A DNA stretch of 33,851 nt from Candidatus Marsarchaeota G2 archaeon ECH_B_1. GTDB taxonomy: Archaea > Thermoproteota > Thermoprotei_A > Marsarchaeales > Marsarchaeaceae. Shown piece after piece: positions 1-7,529 of the stretch. The stretch covers positions 15,719 through 49,569 of the forward strand of contig NEXG01000016.1 of assembly GCA_003019535.1 (NCBI GenBank). Direction: 5' to 3'. Within the stretch, counting starts at the first letter, position 1. Every line of letters starts with the position of its first letter. The notes under the pieces were generated by a model. That model was not told the DNA's origin. It searched no databases and saw only the letters and a program-made list of their open reading frames with translations. The position numbers and the translations under genes were made by a program.

Positions 1-127
1 CCCCACCGAAACCGCTGCCCAACACCACAACCCTAGTGCCAAAACGAGAAATGGGCTCTAAAACACCACTTTTCTGTGTCTTAGTAACACCCGCAATCTC
101 GGAACCCGATGAACGACTATTCTTCAT
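1..127 (-). CDS. FAD/NAD(P)-dependent oxidoreductase, N-terminal fragment
   Basis: An open frame starts at the ATG complementary to 125-127 and runs off the left edge after 42 codons. The last visible residues, RVVVLGSGFGG, are a beta strand followed by a GxGxxG dinucleotide-binding loop, as at the start of FAD-dependent pyridine-nucleotide-disulphide oxidoreductases such as sulfide:quinone or NADH:quinone oxidoreductases. About 30 polar, Ser/Thr/Lys-rich residues precede the Rossmann strand. That is longer than the few residues usual in these enzymes, so a later start cannot be excluded, though no better start codon is visible. The substrate cannot be decided because the rest of the protein lies outside the window. 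Confidence 0.6.
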   Translation of the reverse strand, partial: MKNSRSSGSEIAGVTKTQKSGVLEPISRFGTRVVVLGSGFGG

Positions 128-173
128 AACCCGTCAATCATAATAGAATACGTCCTCGAAAGAAATAAGGCAA

Positions 174-191
174 ACCCTAAAGTGTTAGGGT
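174..191. repeat. inverted repeat ACCCTAA-N4-TTAGGGT
   Basis: This is a perfect 7-base inverted repeat with a 4-base spacer (AGTG), 47 bases upstream of the start codon of the minus-strand oxidoreductase that runs off the left edge. Position and symmetry fit an operator for a dimeric regulator or a small hairpin. A related symmetric element (AGGGTT-AC-AACCCT) lies at 250-263. Confidence 0.45.
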
Positions 192-249
192 AAAGCAAGC
201 GATTTACTATCTGCCAATTTTAAACGGAAGGAGCCACACCAGAATTTCC

Positions 250-263
250 AGGGTTACAACCCT
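250..263. repeat. inverted repeat AGGGTT-AC-AACCCT
   Basis: Perfect 6-base inverted repeat with a 2-base centre, about 60 bases from the similar element at 174-191. The two share an AACCCT/AGGGTT-like core and may be paired operator sites. The function is inferred from symmetry only. Confidence 0.35.
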
Positions 264-1313
264 TTACATCTAGACTACTCTGCTTTATCCTTCCGCACAG
301 CGTTGGGAGGACGAGAGTCTGTACCTTCTACCTACTACTGTAGGGACCCAATGCGTCGTCGTGAAAGGGCCAACAAGTCACCGCTCACCCAGGAGTTCTA
401 GAGCCCAACTCCTCTAAACGATATCCCGAAATCGATTCCTTAAATTTTTGCATTTGGGGCGCAGTTTTTTGGTACAATGTTAAAGTCAAGGTTTGCAGAC
501 CTTTAAGAAAACTCTCCAAAGGAGAACCCATCAATCAGTAGATGTCTTCACGAGTGTTCATACTTCCAGGTAAAACATAACCCACAACATGGTGCCACAA
601 ATGTGAACGACCTGTAACTAAAGGATGAAACATTCCACTTCACTGTCACATCAAGTCTCCTTATGAACCACAATTGTTTATGAATATGAGGAAGATTTTT
701 TGATCAACCCTAAACGACGGGTCAAAGATTTGCTTTCGGCTTATGATTGATGTTAAGACAAATTTTTATCATCCGTTAAGGGCTGGGTTTTAGAATCTAT
801 ATAATCGTTAAAAGCCGGTAACATGATTACGAAAGGTGTTCTTCTCATCGATACACGTGTGCTCTGTGCATCGTAAGAAACGTTTCTGCTGCTTCTCCAC
901 CAGTCATTCACCGCTTGAACTAACGGGTTGGGTAGCTAAGTACACCTATCGTAATCAGCAATGCCGTAAGTGTTTCACCAAAACCATAGACATGCTTTCG
1001 GCATCTAACAGAGTTCTAAACAAATGCATCCGATGTTAGGTTCCCATATAACTCAGGCCTTTATCTATTCTTTTGGTTAAATCGAGCATACGTTGAAACT
1101 CGGATAACGATTATGCATATAGTTGCCGTCGACTACCATCACAAAAAATAAGATGGTGACCACGCGATGGAGTCCAATACTTATGTTATGTGTCCCCGCG
1201 TTTGAGAACGGTTTCCTTTCCGTGTTAATATGTCGACTTTAGCGAGAATAATGAGTTAAAAACCATCGTAGACGAATTACCGTTATTATGGTTTTGTGAC
1301 TTTGCGGGTGCGG

Positions 1314-3422
1314 CTAGTATGATAGTGTCTGCCTTATAGCCATCTCCACCCTCTTCGGGCTGGGTATGTTATGGTCCTCGAGCTTAGCGAGTGGGTTGAC
1401 TATATCGTAGGATGTAACCCTCTTTATGGGCGCCTTAAGGCTGAATATGGCTTTATCCGAAACCTGCGCCGCCACCTCAGCGCCTAACCCCAAGTTCCTC
1501 GGCGCCTCGTGCACTATCACCAGCCTACCCGTCTTCTCAACCGAGGATACTATGGTCTTGGTGTCGAGGGGGGAGAGCGTTCTGAGGTCTATCACCTCGG
1601 CTGAGAACCCTTTGGAGCCTTCGAGCGCCACGTGCAGCATCGCACCATAGCTAACCACGGTCACATCGTCACCCTCCCTTACCACCTTCGCCTTCCCGAT
1701 GGGCACCGTGTACTCCTCCTCTGGCACAGCCATCTTGGGCGCATCGTACAGCCTCTTCGGCTCCATGAACACCACCGGGTCCTCGCACCTAAGAGCGGAT
1801 GCGAGTAGACCCTTAGCGTCATAGGGGTTAGATGGGACAACCACCTTCAAACCCGGTGTGTGCGCGAAGTAGGTTTCGGGTGAGTCGGAGTGGTGCTCGA
1901 GCGAGTGCACCGCGCCGTATGGGAAGCGTATCACTCCCCGCATGGGGTATCTTCCACGCGTCCTATTCCTATAGCGTGCGATGTGATTGAATATCTGGTC
2001 GTACGCTGGGAGTGTGAAGCCGTCGAACTGGAACTCCGCCACGGGTATATAGCCTCCCACGGCGAGGCCCACGAACACCCCAGCTATTGATACCTCGGCC
2101 AGCGGTGTGTCAAAAACCCTCTCACCGAAGCGTTCGAGTAGGTCTCGCGTCACCTGGAACACCCCACCATTCCTAGCCACATCCTCACCGTACACGAGGA
2201 TGCGTGGGTCCCGCTCCATTTCCTGCCTGAGCGTCAGATTCACAGCGTTCCTAATATTCACCTCGACCGTTTTACCCTCCACCCCAAGTTGTTCATCCGC
2301 TTCGTCTAAATTGTTCTGCGCAAGAGCTGAAGCCGCATCTCCAAACGCTTCATAAGCTTCCTCGACTAGGTTGGGTGTGGGTTTAGAGTACATGTACCTG
2401 AAGATGTCGAGGGGGTCGGCTGGCTTGGCAGACCTGAACCTCTCAACCGCCTCCTTAACCCTCCTATTCGCCTCATCATAAATAGCCTCCTTCTCCTCCT
2501 GGGTTAGCGCGCCCTTGGACATTAGATACTTCTCCACCCGGAGTATTGGGTCGCGCCGCTCCCACGCACTCATCTCCTCCTCGGGCTGCAGCTTGTGTGA
2601 CACGAGCTCGGCTGTGGTGTGATAGCTACGCCTATAGGTCACGTACTCGACGAGCACTGGTCGCCCTTCACGTGCTAGTTTCAGCGCCAGCCTAGTCGCC
2701 TCATAGGATGCGACAACGTCGTTCCCATCCACCATGATGCCCGCCACACCGTAGGCCAAGGCCTTCTGGGCTATCGTTTTAGAGTGGGTCTGCATACTCC
2801 TAGGAAGTGATATCGCGTACTGGTTGTTCTCGACACCAACCACAAGCGGCAACCCGAACACCCCAGCGAAGTTCAAACCCTCGTGGAAGTCACCCTTGCT
2901 GGTTCCCCCGTCACCCACCGTCACAACCACGGCGCCACCCGTACGACCAAGCTTCTGAGCCATCGCAAGACCCGCGGCGTGAGGTATCTGTGTGCCGACG
3001 GGTATCGCGAACGGAAGCATCTTCAGATTCTCGGGGACATGCAGTCCCCACTCATCGCCACCCCAATAGCGTAGGAGGGACTCCATAGGCATACCCATGG
3101 TTATCATAGCCCCATTATCCCTGTACATGGGCACGAACCAGTCTGATGGGGCTAGCGCTCTGACAATTCCCACTTGGGTTGCCTCCTGACCCATGTGGGG
3201 GGCGTATGTACCTATCTCCCTTACCGATGAGAGGAGCACCGCCCTCTCATCGAAGCGGCGCGCCAAAACCATGTCGGCGTACAGCTTCTTTAAAAACTCC
3301 GTGGGAACGGAGGGCTCTCTGAGCGGGGAGCCATCCTCCGCTAGAACCCTGTAGGGCTCTAGGTCTCTGATGTCATCTTCGCTAACCACCTCCAAACCTT
3401 CTGTCTGGACAGTTTCCAACAA
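1314..3422 (-). CDS. 2-oxoacid dehydrogenase E1, alpha and beta subunits fused
   Basis: This encodes the thiamine-diphosphate-dependent decarboxylating component of a pyruvate or branched-chain 2-oxoacid dehydrogenase complex, as a single 702-residue chain. Residues about 40-360 are the alpha half, with PMYRDNG at 98-104 and the ThDP motif GDG...NN at 170-200 (VGDGGTSKGDFHEGLNF, ENNQYAIS). Residues about 385-702 are the beta half (YGEDVARNGGVFQVT, EFQFDGFTLPAYDQI, HHSDSPETYF). Alpha and beta are normally separate genes, so the fusion is notable. The start is TTG at 3422 because no ATG or GTG lies before conserved sequence; a GGGGGT stretch sits 5-10 bases upstream. The stop is TAG. No E2, E3 or lipoylation gene is in the window, so the substrate (pyruvate, 2-oxoisovalerate or other) is undecided. 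Confidence 0.9.
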   Translation of the reverse strand: MLETVQTEGLEVVSEDDIRDLEPYRVLAEDGSPLREPSVPTEFLKKLYADMVLARRFDERAVLLSSVREIGTYAPHMGQEATQVGIVRALAPSDWFVPMYRDNGAMITMGMPMESLLRYWGGDEWGLHVPENLKMLPFAIPVGTQIPHAAGLAMAQKLGRTGGAVVVTVGDGGTSKGDFHEGLNFAGVFGLPLVVGVENNQYAISLPRSMQTHSKTIAQKALAYGVAGIMVDGNDVVASYEATRLALKLAREGRPVLVEYVTYRRSYHTTAELVSHKLQPEEEMSAWERRDPILRVEKYLMSKGALTQEEKEAIYDEANRRVKEAVERFRSAKPADPLDIFRYMYSKPTPNLVEEAYEAFGDAASALAQNNLDEADEQLGVEGKTVEVNIRNAVNLTLRQEMERDPRILVYGEDVARNGGVFQVTRDLLERFGERVFDTPLAEVSIAGVFVGLAVGGYIPVAEFQFDGFTLPAYDQIFNHIARYRNRTRGRYPMRGVIRFPYGAVHSLEHHSDSPETYFAHTPGLKVVVPSNPYDAKGLLASALRCEDPVVFMEPKRLYDAPKMAVPEEEYTVPIGKAKVVREGDDVTVVSYGAMLHVALEGSKGFSAEVIDLRTLSPLDTKTIVSSVEKTGRLVIVHEAPRNLGLGAEVAAQVSDKAIFSLKAPIKRVTSYDIVNPLAKLEDHNIPSPKRVEMAIRQTLSY

Positions 3423-3470
3423 TAACCCCCATCTAAACCATTAGGCAAGCCACTATTAAGCTGTTCTAAC

Positions 3471-3480
3471 CATTAAAAAG
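3471..3480 (-). promoter_or_regulatory. TATA box for the E1 fusion gene
   Basis: On the minus strand this reads CTTTTTAATG, a good archaeal TATA element. It lies about 50 bases upstream of the TTG start, predicting a leader of about 25 bases that carries the G-rich ribosome-binding site. Confidence 0.4.
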
Positions 3481-4343
3481 AACATAAAAATTATGACAAA
3501 GTCTACTCATATAAACTCTGTAAAAGTCTAATTATACTATCACAATACAGGCATACGCAACGACTCGGATAAGCATTTACTTCTTCCCATAGGCTTAGCC
3601 CAGATTAACTTATGGATAAACACGCTCTTACCCACATGCTCACAAAACAGTAACCATAGTGCCCCCATAAACCTACGATATCCACCACATGAGAGTAAAA
3701 TAGCGCATCATCCTCACATCATTCACGCGGTAAACCAGTAAAATACTAAAAGAGTTAATCCATAGAACGGATATATTCGGACAAAGCAAAACAAAGTACA
3801 TGCTGAGGGAAGGAAGCGTATTTCATCCCGTTACGCATCATGGACTCCCTTGCGAAAAGCAGCTTAGCGAGTAAATAGGTACCTTGGCATCTATCCGTGT
3901 CAGATGGACCTATGCGTTAGCGCCAGCTTAGTATATTATATTTTTATCAAGAGAGAAGGCTTGCGACTGTTGACAGGACGGTAGAACCGAATGGGGATGC
4001 AGTGTAAGCTGGGTGACCCTAGAGGTTGGTGATGGAGAGCTTTAGTCATCAAGCGCACACGATTTAAAAACCCGGTACTCACATTCCTGACGCATTAAAT
4101 GAGCTCTTTAGAAGGCACTATTAGACTAAGCTCCGTGTTGGAAGAGGGTTTTATATAGGTGATGTGTAAGAATACCTCGAGCCAAACCCTAATCATGTTG
4201 CTTCCCTAACTTCTTCTTAACACCGCGCATTATCTGAAATCGTGTGTAATTAAGAGAAGAGTTAAGGTTTGACATTGCCTAGGTCTCCCAAATATCTTTG
4301 GGTAAACTCTTATGACGTAAGGCATATTTAGAAGGAGAGGAAA
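3481..4343. other. gene-free stretch of about 0.86 kb
   Basis: No frame here resembles a protein I recognise on either strand, and every frame is interrupted frequently. The sequence is A/T-rich. An imperfect inverted repeat relates about 4204-4226 to 4247-4270 (CTAACTTCTTCTTAAC against GAGAAGAGTTAAGG). The last 100 bases should contain the promoter of the small DUF2249 gene. Otherwise I see nothing definable. Confidence 0.4.
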
Positions 4344-4571
4344 ATGGGTGTCGGTTTTGTGGATGTGGGAAGTCTCCCACCAAGTCAGAGGCACGAGATA
4401 ATCCTTATGGTGTTCGATGAGATTCAGCTAGGAGACCATATAAGGGTAGTGAACAACCATGAATCAGTCAACTTGCTTCCAATACTTACGCTATGTGAGG
4501 AGGGATTTCGAGGGTGAGCCTATGTTGCCCATGAACGTAGCGCGGGAGTTTGGGTTGCGGTTATAAAGTAG
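4344..4571 (+). pseudogene. DUF2249 protein interrupted by an in-frame TGA
   Basis: Reading from ATG 4344, behind a strong Shine-Dalgarno sequence (GGAGAGG at 4334-4340), gives 57 codons to TGA at 4515-4517, then 17 more codons in the same frame to TAG at 4569. The first part matches the start of a DUF2249 domain: VDVGSLPPSQRHEII, a Phe-Asp-x-Ile helix, then GDHIRVVNNHES, like the family's NDHDP. The part after the TGA (AYVAHERSAGVWVAVIK) matches the domain's end, where a W-x-V-x-I strand is typical. The full product would be 75 residues, normal for this small domain. The TGA lies where many family members have Trp before an aromatic/acidic stretch. DUF2249 proteins often accompany redox or denitrification genes; their biochemical role is not settled. 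It may be a recent pseudogene or may be read through. Confidence 0.65.
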
Positions 4572-4665
4572 AAGAGTGTCGTCGAACACCGCCATGAGTC
4601 GGGGAGTGTTATTTGCTTCTACTGCTATCCAGTGAGGTCTAGACGTGGCGTATACGTTCGCCAAA

Positions 4666-4675
4666 TCTTTATTTG
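4666..4675 (+). promoter_or_regulatory. TATA box for the DUF488 gene
   Basis: TCTTTATTTG centred about 29 bases before ATG 4700, with no Shine-Dalgarno sequence between. This predicts a leaderless or nearly leaderless transcript. Confidence 0.35.
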
Positions 4676-4699
4676 TCGCAGAGGCTACGTAAATAGGCG

Positions 4700-5248
4700 A
4701 TGGTTTCGGGTTCAGAAATCTATACCGTAGGTCACTCCACACTCACAATAGAGGAGTTCACCCGGATACTCAAGGCAAACGGTGTTAGACTCGTGGTTGA
4801 TGTGCGCACGGTTCCCCGCTCACGTGCGAATCCCGAGTTCGATAAGCAAAGCCTGCCAACCTCCCTTGAAGCCGTTGGGGTTGAGTATACACACTTCCCA
4901 TGTTTGGGGGGTCTGCGTAAGCCTAGGAAGGATTCTCCCAACGACGCGTGGATTAACTCCTCATTTAGAGGGTACGCTGACTATATGCTCACCGAGGAGT
5001 TCGAGGAGTGTCTTAATAGGTTACTCAATCTGATAGCCACTAGGAGCGGTGGAGTGACCCTCATGTGCGCAGAAGCCGTTCCTTGGCGGTGTCATCGTTC
5101 GCTTATAGCCGACGCCCTCTACGTGAGGGGAGTGAATGCCACCCACCTCGTGGGCAAAAATGGGAGGAGGGTGCACACGCTTACGAAGTTCGCGGTGGTG
5201 CGCGGCAAAACCATAACTTATCCCAAAGCGGGGTCAGAGTCTAATTAG
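4700..5248 (+). CDS. DUF488 family protein
   Basis: The 182-residue product has the hallmarks of the DUF488 family: YTVGHST near residue 8, a VVDVRTVPRS strand-loop near 31-41, PCLGG near 70, and a C-terminal LMCAEAVPW-RCHRSLIAD block near 123-143, where Cys and Arg are conserved. The biochemical role of the family is not established. Length and all conserved blocks look intact. Translation starts at the ATG because the family begins within a few residues of the YTVGHST strand. It lies 128 bases after the broken DUF2249 gene in the same direction and converges with the SufR-like regulator, the two 3' ends overlapping by 8 bases. Confidence 0.85.
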   Translation: MVSGSEIYTVGHSTLTIEEFTRILKANGVRLVVDVRTVPRSRANPEFDKQSLPTSLEAVGVEYTHFPCLGGLRKPRKDSPNDAWINSSFRGYADYMLTEEFEECLNRLLNLIATRSGGVTLMCAEAVPWRCHRSLIADALYVRGVNATHLVGKNGRRVHTLTKFAVVRGKTITYPKAGSESN

Positions 5249-5867
5249 CCACCCGATTGGGAAAAGGCACGGTGTGGACGCACACTTCGTCCCCGTAGGC
5301 CATGCACCTTTCGAGTTTCACGCTCCCTTTACCTGTGAGCTCCTCGATAAGCCAGGTGTGCAGCCCACTGCACACCTGCGTGGGGTGCTTTAGGGCTAGC
5401 CTCCTTAGGATACAGTTGGCGCTAGTTATTGTGGCTTCACCGTCCGTTTCACTGTAAGACGTGTGGAAGCCTAGGTTGTTTAGGAGGTCGGCTGCTTCCT
5501 TCACACCCACGGTAGTAGCACGCTCCCCTAGGAGTTCACGTGCGAGCCGCTTCGCCACACCCTTCATATAGCGTGAAGCTCTCCCAGCGTCATCACTTTC
5601 AATTTCACGCACGAGTAACTCCAACACTTCGTCGTACCTCCTTGGGAAGCGCTCCAAACCCTTCTCGGTCAAACCGTACAACTTTTTTGGTCTGCCCCTT
5701 CCAAGCCTCACTAGTGAAGATAAGACGAGTCCTCCACTCCTAAGCGCTTCGAGGTGTGCCCTCACGGCGCTCTCCCTAATGCCAAGCTCCTCCGAGAGAG
5801 TGAGAGCGCTCTTCTTCCCGCCTAGCAGCAGCTCAAGTATCCTCTCCTTTGTATCCAAGAACATCAC
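5241..5867 (-). CDS. SufR/COG2345-like winged-helix regulator with C-terminal Cys cluster
   Basis: This 208-residue protein has an N-terminal winged helix-turn-helix (residues about 5-70, LSEELGIRESAVRAHLEAL recognition region, wing GRGRPKKLYGLT). Its C-terminal domain carries four Cys at about 152, 166, 188 and 196 in the pattern NC-x13-C-x21-C-x7-C. This matches the SufR-type regulators of COG2345, in which such residues can hold an iron-sulfur cluster and make DNA binding redox- or Fe-S-responsive. GTG 5867 or ATG 5864 is the start. It begins 5 bases after the Rieske ferredoxin stop on the same strand, so the two are almost certainly co-transcribed. This suggests the regulator senses Fe-S or redox state and controls its own electron-transfer operon and perhaps the divergent reductase; that regulatory link is inference. 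Confidence 0.8.
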   Translation of the reverse strand: MMFLDTKERILELLLGGKKSALTLSEELGIRESAVRAHLEALRSGGLVLSSLVRLGRGRPKKLYGLTEKGLERFPRRYDEVLELLVREIESDDAGRASRYMKGVAKRLARELLGERATTVGVKEAADLLNNLGFHTSYSETDGEATITSANCILRRLALKHPTQVCSGLHTWLIEELTGKGSVKLERCMAYGDEVCVHTVPFPNRVAN

Positions 5868-5872
5868 ACTGC

Positions 5873-6199
5873 TCAGAGGTCGACGAACACGTCGCCGTCA
5901 ACAACACTCACTTTGAACACGGGGAGGTCCGGAACACTGCCAGCCTCTTCGCCGTCGGGGCCGAGAACATTCACCCCCTGATTCTCCAAGTCGAACTGCG
6001 AGCCATGGTCGGGGCACGTGACCACCCCCTCCTCGATGCTTCCAGCCGCAAGATCCCCTTGTTCGTGCGTGCACCACCTGTCAAACGCATATATCTTCCC
6101 ACCCTCCCTGTAAAGCACAATCTGTCTGCCGTCAACATCGAAAGCCTTGAGCCTACCCTCCTGCAGATCCCTTTCACCGCAAACCCTTTTCCGAGCCAT
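5873..6199 (-). CDS. Rieske-type [2Fe-2S] ferredoxin
   Basis: A 108-residue soluble protein with both halves of the Rieske cluster site: CTH at 43-45 and CPDHG at 62-66, so Cys43/His45 and Cys62/His65 are the expected ligands. It has no transmembrane segment or oxygenase catalytic domain, so it is a free-standing ferredoxin like those that carry electrons for Rieske oxygenases, nitrite-reductase-like small subunits or other redox partners. ATG 6199 was chosen over upstream codons in the same frame because a TATA box sits 19-28 bases upstream (leaderless), and because MARKRVCGERDLQEG aligns with the family's first strand. It is followed directly by the SufR-like regulator and diverges from a ferredoxin-reductase-like gene, a plausible electron donor. 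Confidence 0.88.
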   Translation of the reverse strand: MARKRVCGERDLQEGRLKAFDVDGRQIVLYREGGKIYAFDRWCTHEQGDLAAGSIEEGVVTCPDHGSQFDLENQGVNVLGPDGEEAGSVPDLPVFKVSVVDGDVFVDL

Positions 6200-6217
6200 G
6201 ACCAACTCACTGCGCCG

Positions 6218-6227
6218 TAAAATATAA
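6218..6227 (-). promoter_or_regulatory. TATA box for the Rieske ferredoxin operon
   Basis: Minus strand TTATATTTTA, centred about 23 bases upstream of ATG 6199. The spacing implies a leaderless transcript and supports the chosen start. Confidence 0.45.
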
Positions 6228-6260
6228 CCATTTTGAACACCACTAAATGTCTGAATAGTC

Positions 6261-7005
6261 TTGCAACAAAAACACCCAGAATACACACTCAGACTCGCAC
6301 ACGCGGAGACCGAGGCACCAACCATCAAAACCTACACCTTCGACACATCGGCTTTAGGGTTCAAATTCACAGCTGGAGAGTATGTGAAGGTGGTGTTAGA
6401 CGGAGTAGTAGGCGACCCCCGAGGCAATCAGAGAGAGTTCTCGATATTCTCCCCAGCCACTAGGAGCGCGGAGTACATAAACATCACGACCACAATTGAA
6501 CCCAGCGATTCACCATACAAGAATAAGTTAAACTCCCTTAAACCAGGTGACCAAGCCACCGTTATCGGACCACTCGGTAAATTCACACTTAACGGTTTAA
6601 ACGACGACGCGGAGGTGGTTCTAATCGCTGGAGGCATCGGTATAACGCCGTTTAGAAGCATCATACTCACGGAACTCGCCTCAGGGAGCTCTAGGCGGAT
6701 CACACTCATATACTCAGCCAGAACCCCCTGAGAACCTTGTGTTTAGACGCGAGTTCGACGAGCTGAGCGTGGAGCACCCAAACTTTAAAGCATATTACAC
6801 CATCACCCGCCCAATCATGGGTGAGGCCGCAGAACATGTGGGGAGAATCGACGCGGAGTATGTGAGAAGCTTCACACACCCAGAGAAATCAGTTTTCTAT
6901 ATAGCGGGTCCACCAGCCATGGTTCAAGAACTATCACAACAGCTAATGCAAAAACTTTCGGTAAGTGGCGGTCGAATAAGAACAGAGAAGTTTACGGGCC
7001 ACTAA
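6261..7005 (+). pseudogene. ferredoxin-NAD(P)+ reductase-like flavoprotein, frameshifted
   Basis: Two adjoining frames encode the two halves of an FNR-family reductase. The first (TTG 6261 to TGA 6729-6731) has the FAD domain with RxxS (REFS, about 58-61) and the start of the NAD(P) domain (AGGIGITPFRS, about 123-133). The second frame continues through 6732-7005 with FRREFDELSVEHPNFK, then FYIAGPPAMVQ, the usual C-terminal pyridine-nucleotide block. Removing one C from the C5 run at 6724-6728 joins them seamlessly (YSARTPENLVFRREF) into about 247 residues, a normal length. The stop context is CCC-TGA, a sequence known to favour +1 slippage, so sequencing error, mutation and programmed frameshift are all open. 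It is divergent from the Rieske ferredoxin, which it might reduce. Confidence 0.8.
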
Positions 7006-7013
7006 CACTTAGC

Positions 7014-7031
7014 GGCGCCATTATAGGCGCC
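7014..7031. terminator. GC-rich hairpin after the reductase gene
   Basis: GGCGCC at 7014-7019 and 7026-7031 are perfectly self-complementary arms around the 6-base loop ATTATA, starting 8 bases after the TAA stop of the reductase. Archaeal termination relies mainly on T-runs, and none follows, so this could instead protect the 3' end or be an operator. Confidence 0.3.
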
Positions 7032-7529
7032 CCTAGGGTGAGACATGCTGGAGGCCAAATCCTTCGTTGAACCGTCCCCACGTCGCCAACAATACTTGCC
7101 CGAAGCGAGCAATCCTACTTCAAACATATTCGTCTATGCAGGGTAGACACACGTAACTAAAGTTATATGCCTACTCTGGCACGCATGAGCCTTCTCTCCG
7201 CGTCATCCGCTTACCCTCTACGTAGAAGCCGGTGTGGAGGAGCCGTGGTGTAAAGAAGCGGAAGTGGCTAGTGGGTCGGGCGGGTGATAAGCTCTTAGGC
7301 TGCCAACATGGGTATCCGGATAGTGGGGGCCCGGTGAGCCAACTCCGAGCCATATCAAATAATCGTAATAGGCATTCTGAGTATATGTTGGGTGTTATGG
7401 TTCTTTGCGGCTTCTCCCGGAAAGTGTTTAGTAATATATGATGAGCGCGCTGCGTTAAATAGGCTTACAGGATGGGTAAAGTCTGTTTTGAGCTATGTTT
7501 ATTTCCAGTCGTATAGTAATCAGAAGTAG
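7032..7529. other. gene-free stretch of about 0.5 kb
   Basis: A 69-codon frame at 7232-7441 (plus) and a 60-codon frame opposite it have no recognisable motif and no promoter. I do not count either as a gene. The last 40 bases carry the likely promoter of the membrane-protein gene (7494-7506). Nothing else is recognisable. Confidence 0.4.
7494..7506 (+). promoter_or_regulatory. TATA box for the membrane-protein gene
   Basis: TATGTTTATTTCC, centred about 30 bases before ATG 7530, without a Shine-Dalgarno site between. This predicts a nearly leaderless transcript. Confidence 0.35.

Larger units (their letters stand above)
128..1313. other. gene-free stretch of about 1.2 kb
   Basis: I see no convincing gene here. 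The longest frame (about 836-1039, plus) encodes a Cys-rich 67-residue peptide with no family resemblance I recognise and no promoter I can place. The stretch is richer in A/T than the neighbouring genes and contains several short inverted repeats: 174-191, 250-263, 392-412 (GGAGTT/AACTCC, 9-base loop) and 513-525 (TCTCC/GGAGA, 3-base loop). It could be decayed coding DNA, a regulatory region for the two flanking minus-strand genes, or contain an RNA I cannot identify. No tRNA or rRNA signature was found. Confidence 0.5.

Noticed and set aside
836-1039. 67-codon Cys-rich frame as a small zinc-ribbon protein
   Set aside because: No coherent metal-binding spacing beyond one CRKC, no family likeness, and no promoter or ribosome-binding site in support.
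7232-7441. 69-codon frame between the reductase and the membrane protein
   Set aside because: Overlaps a frame of similar length on the other strand and shows no recognisable motif, hydrophobic pattern or promoter.
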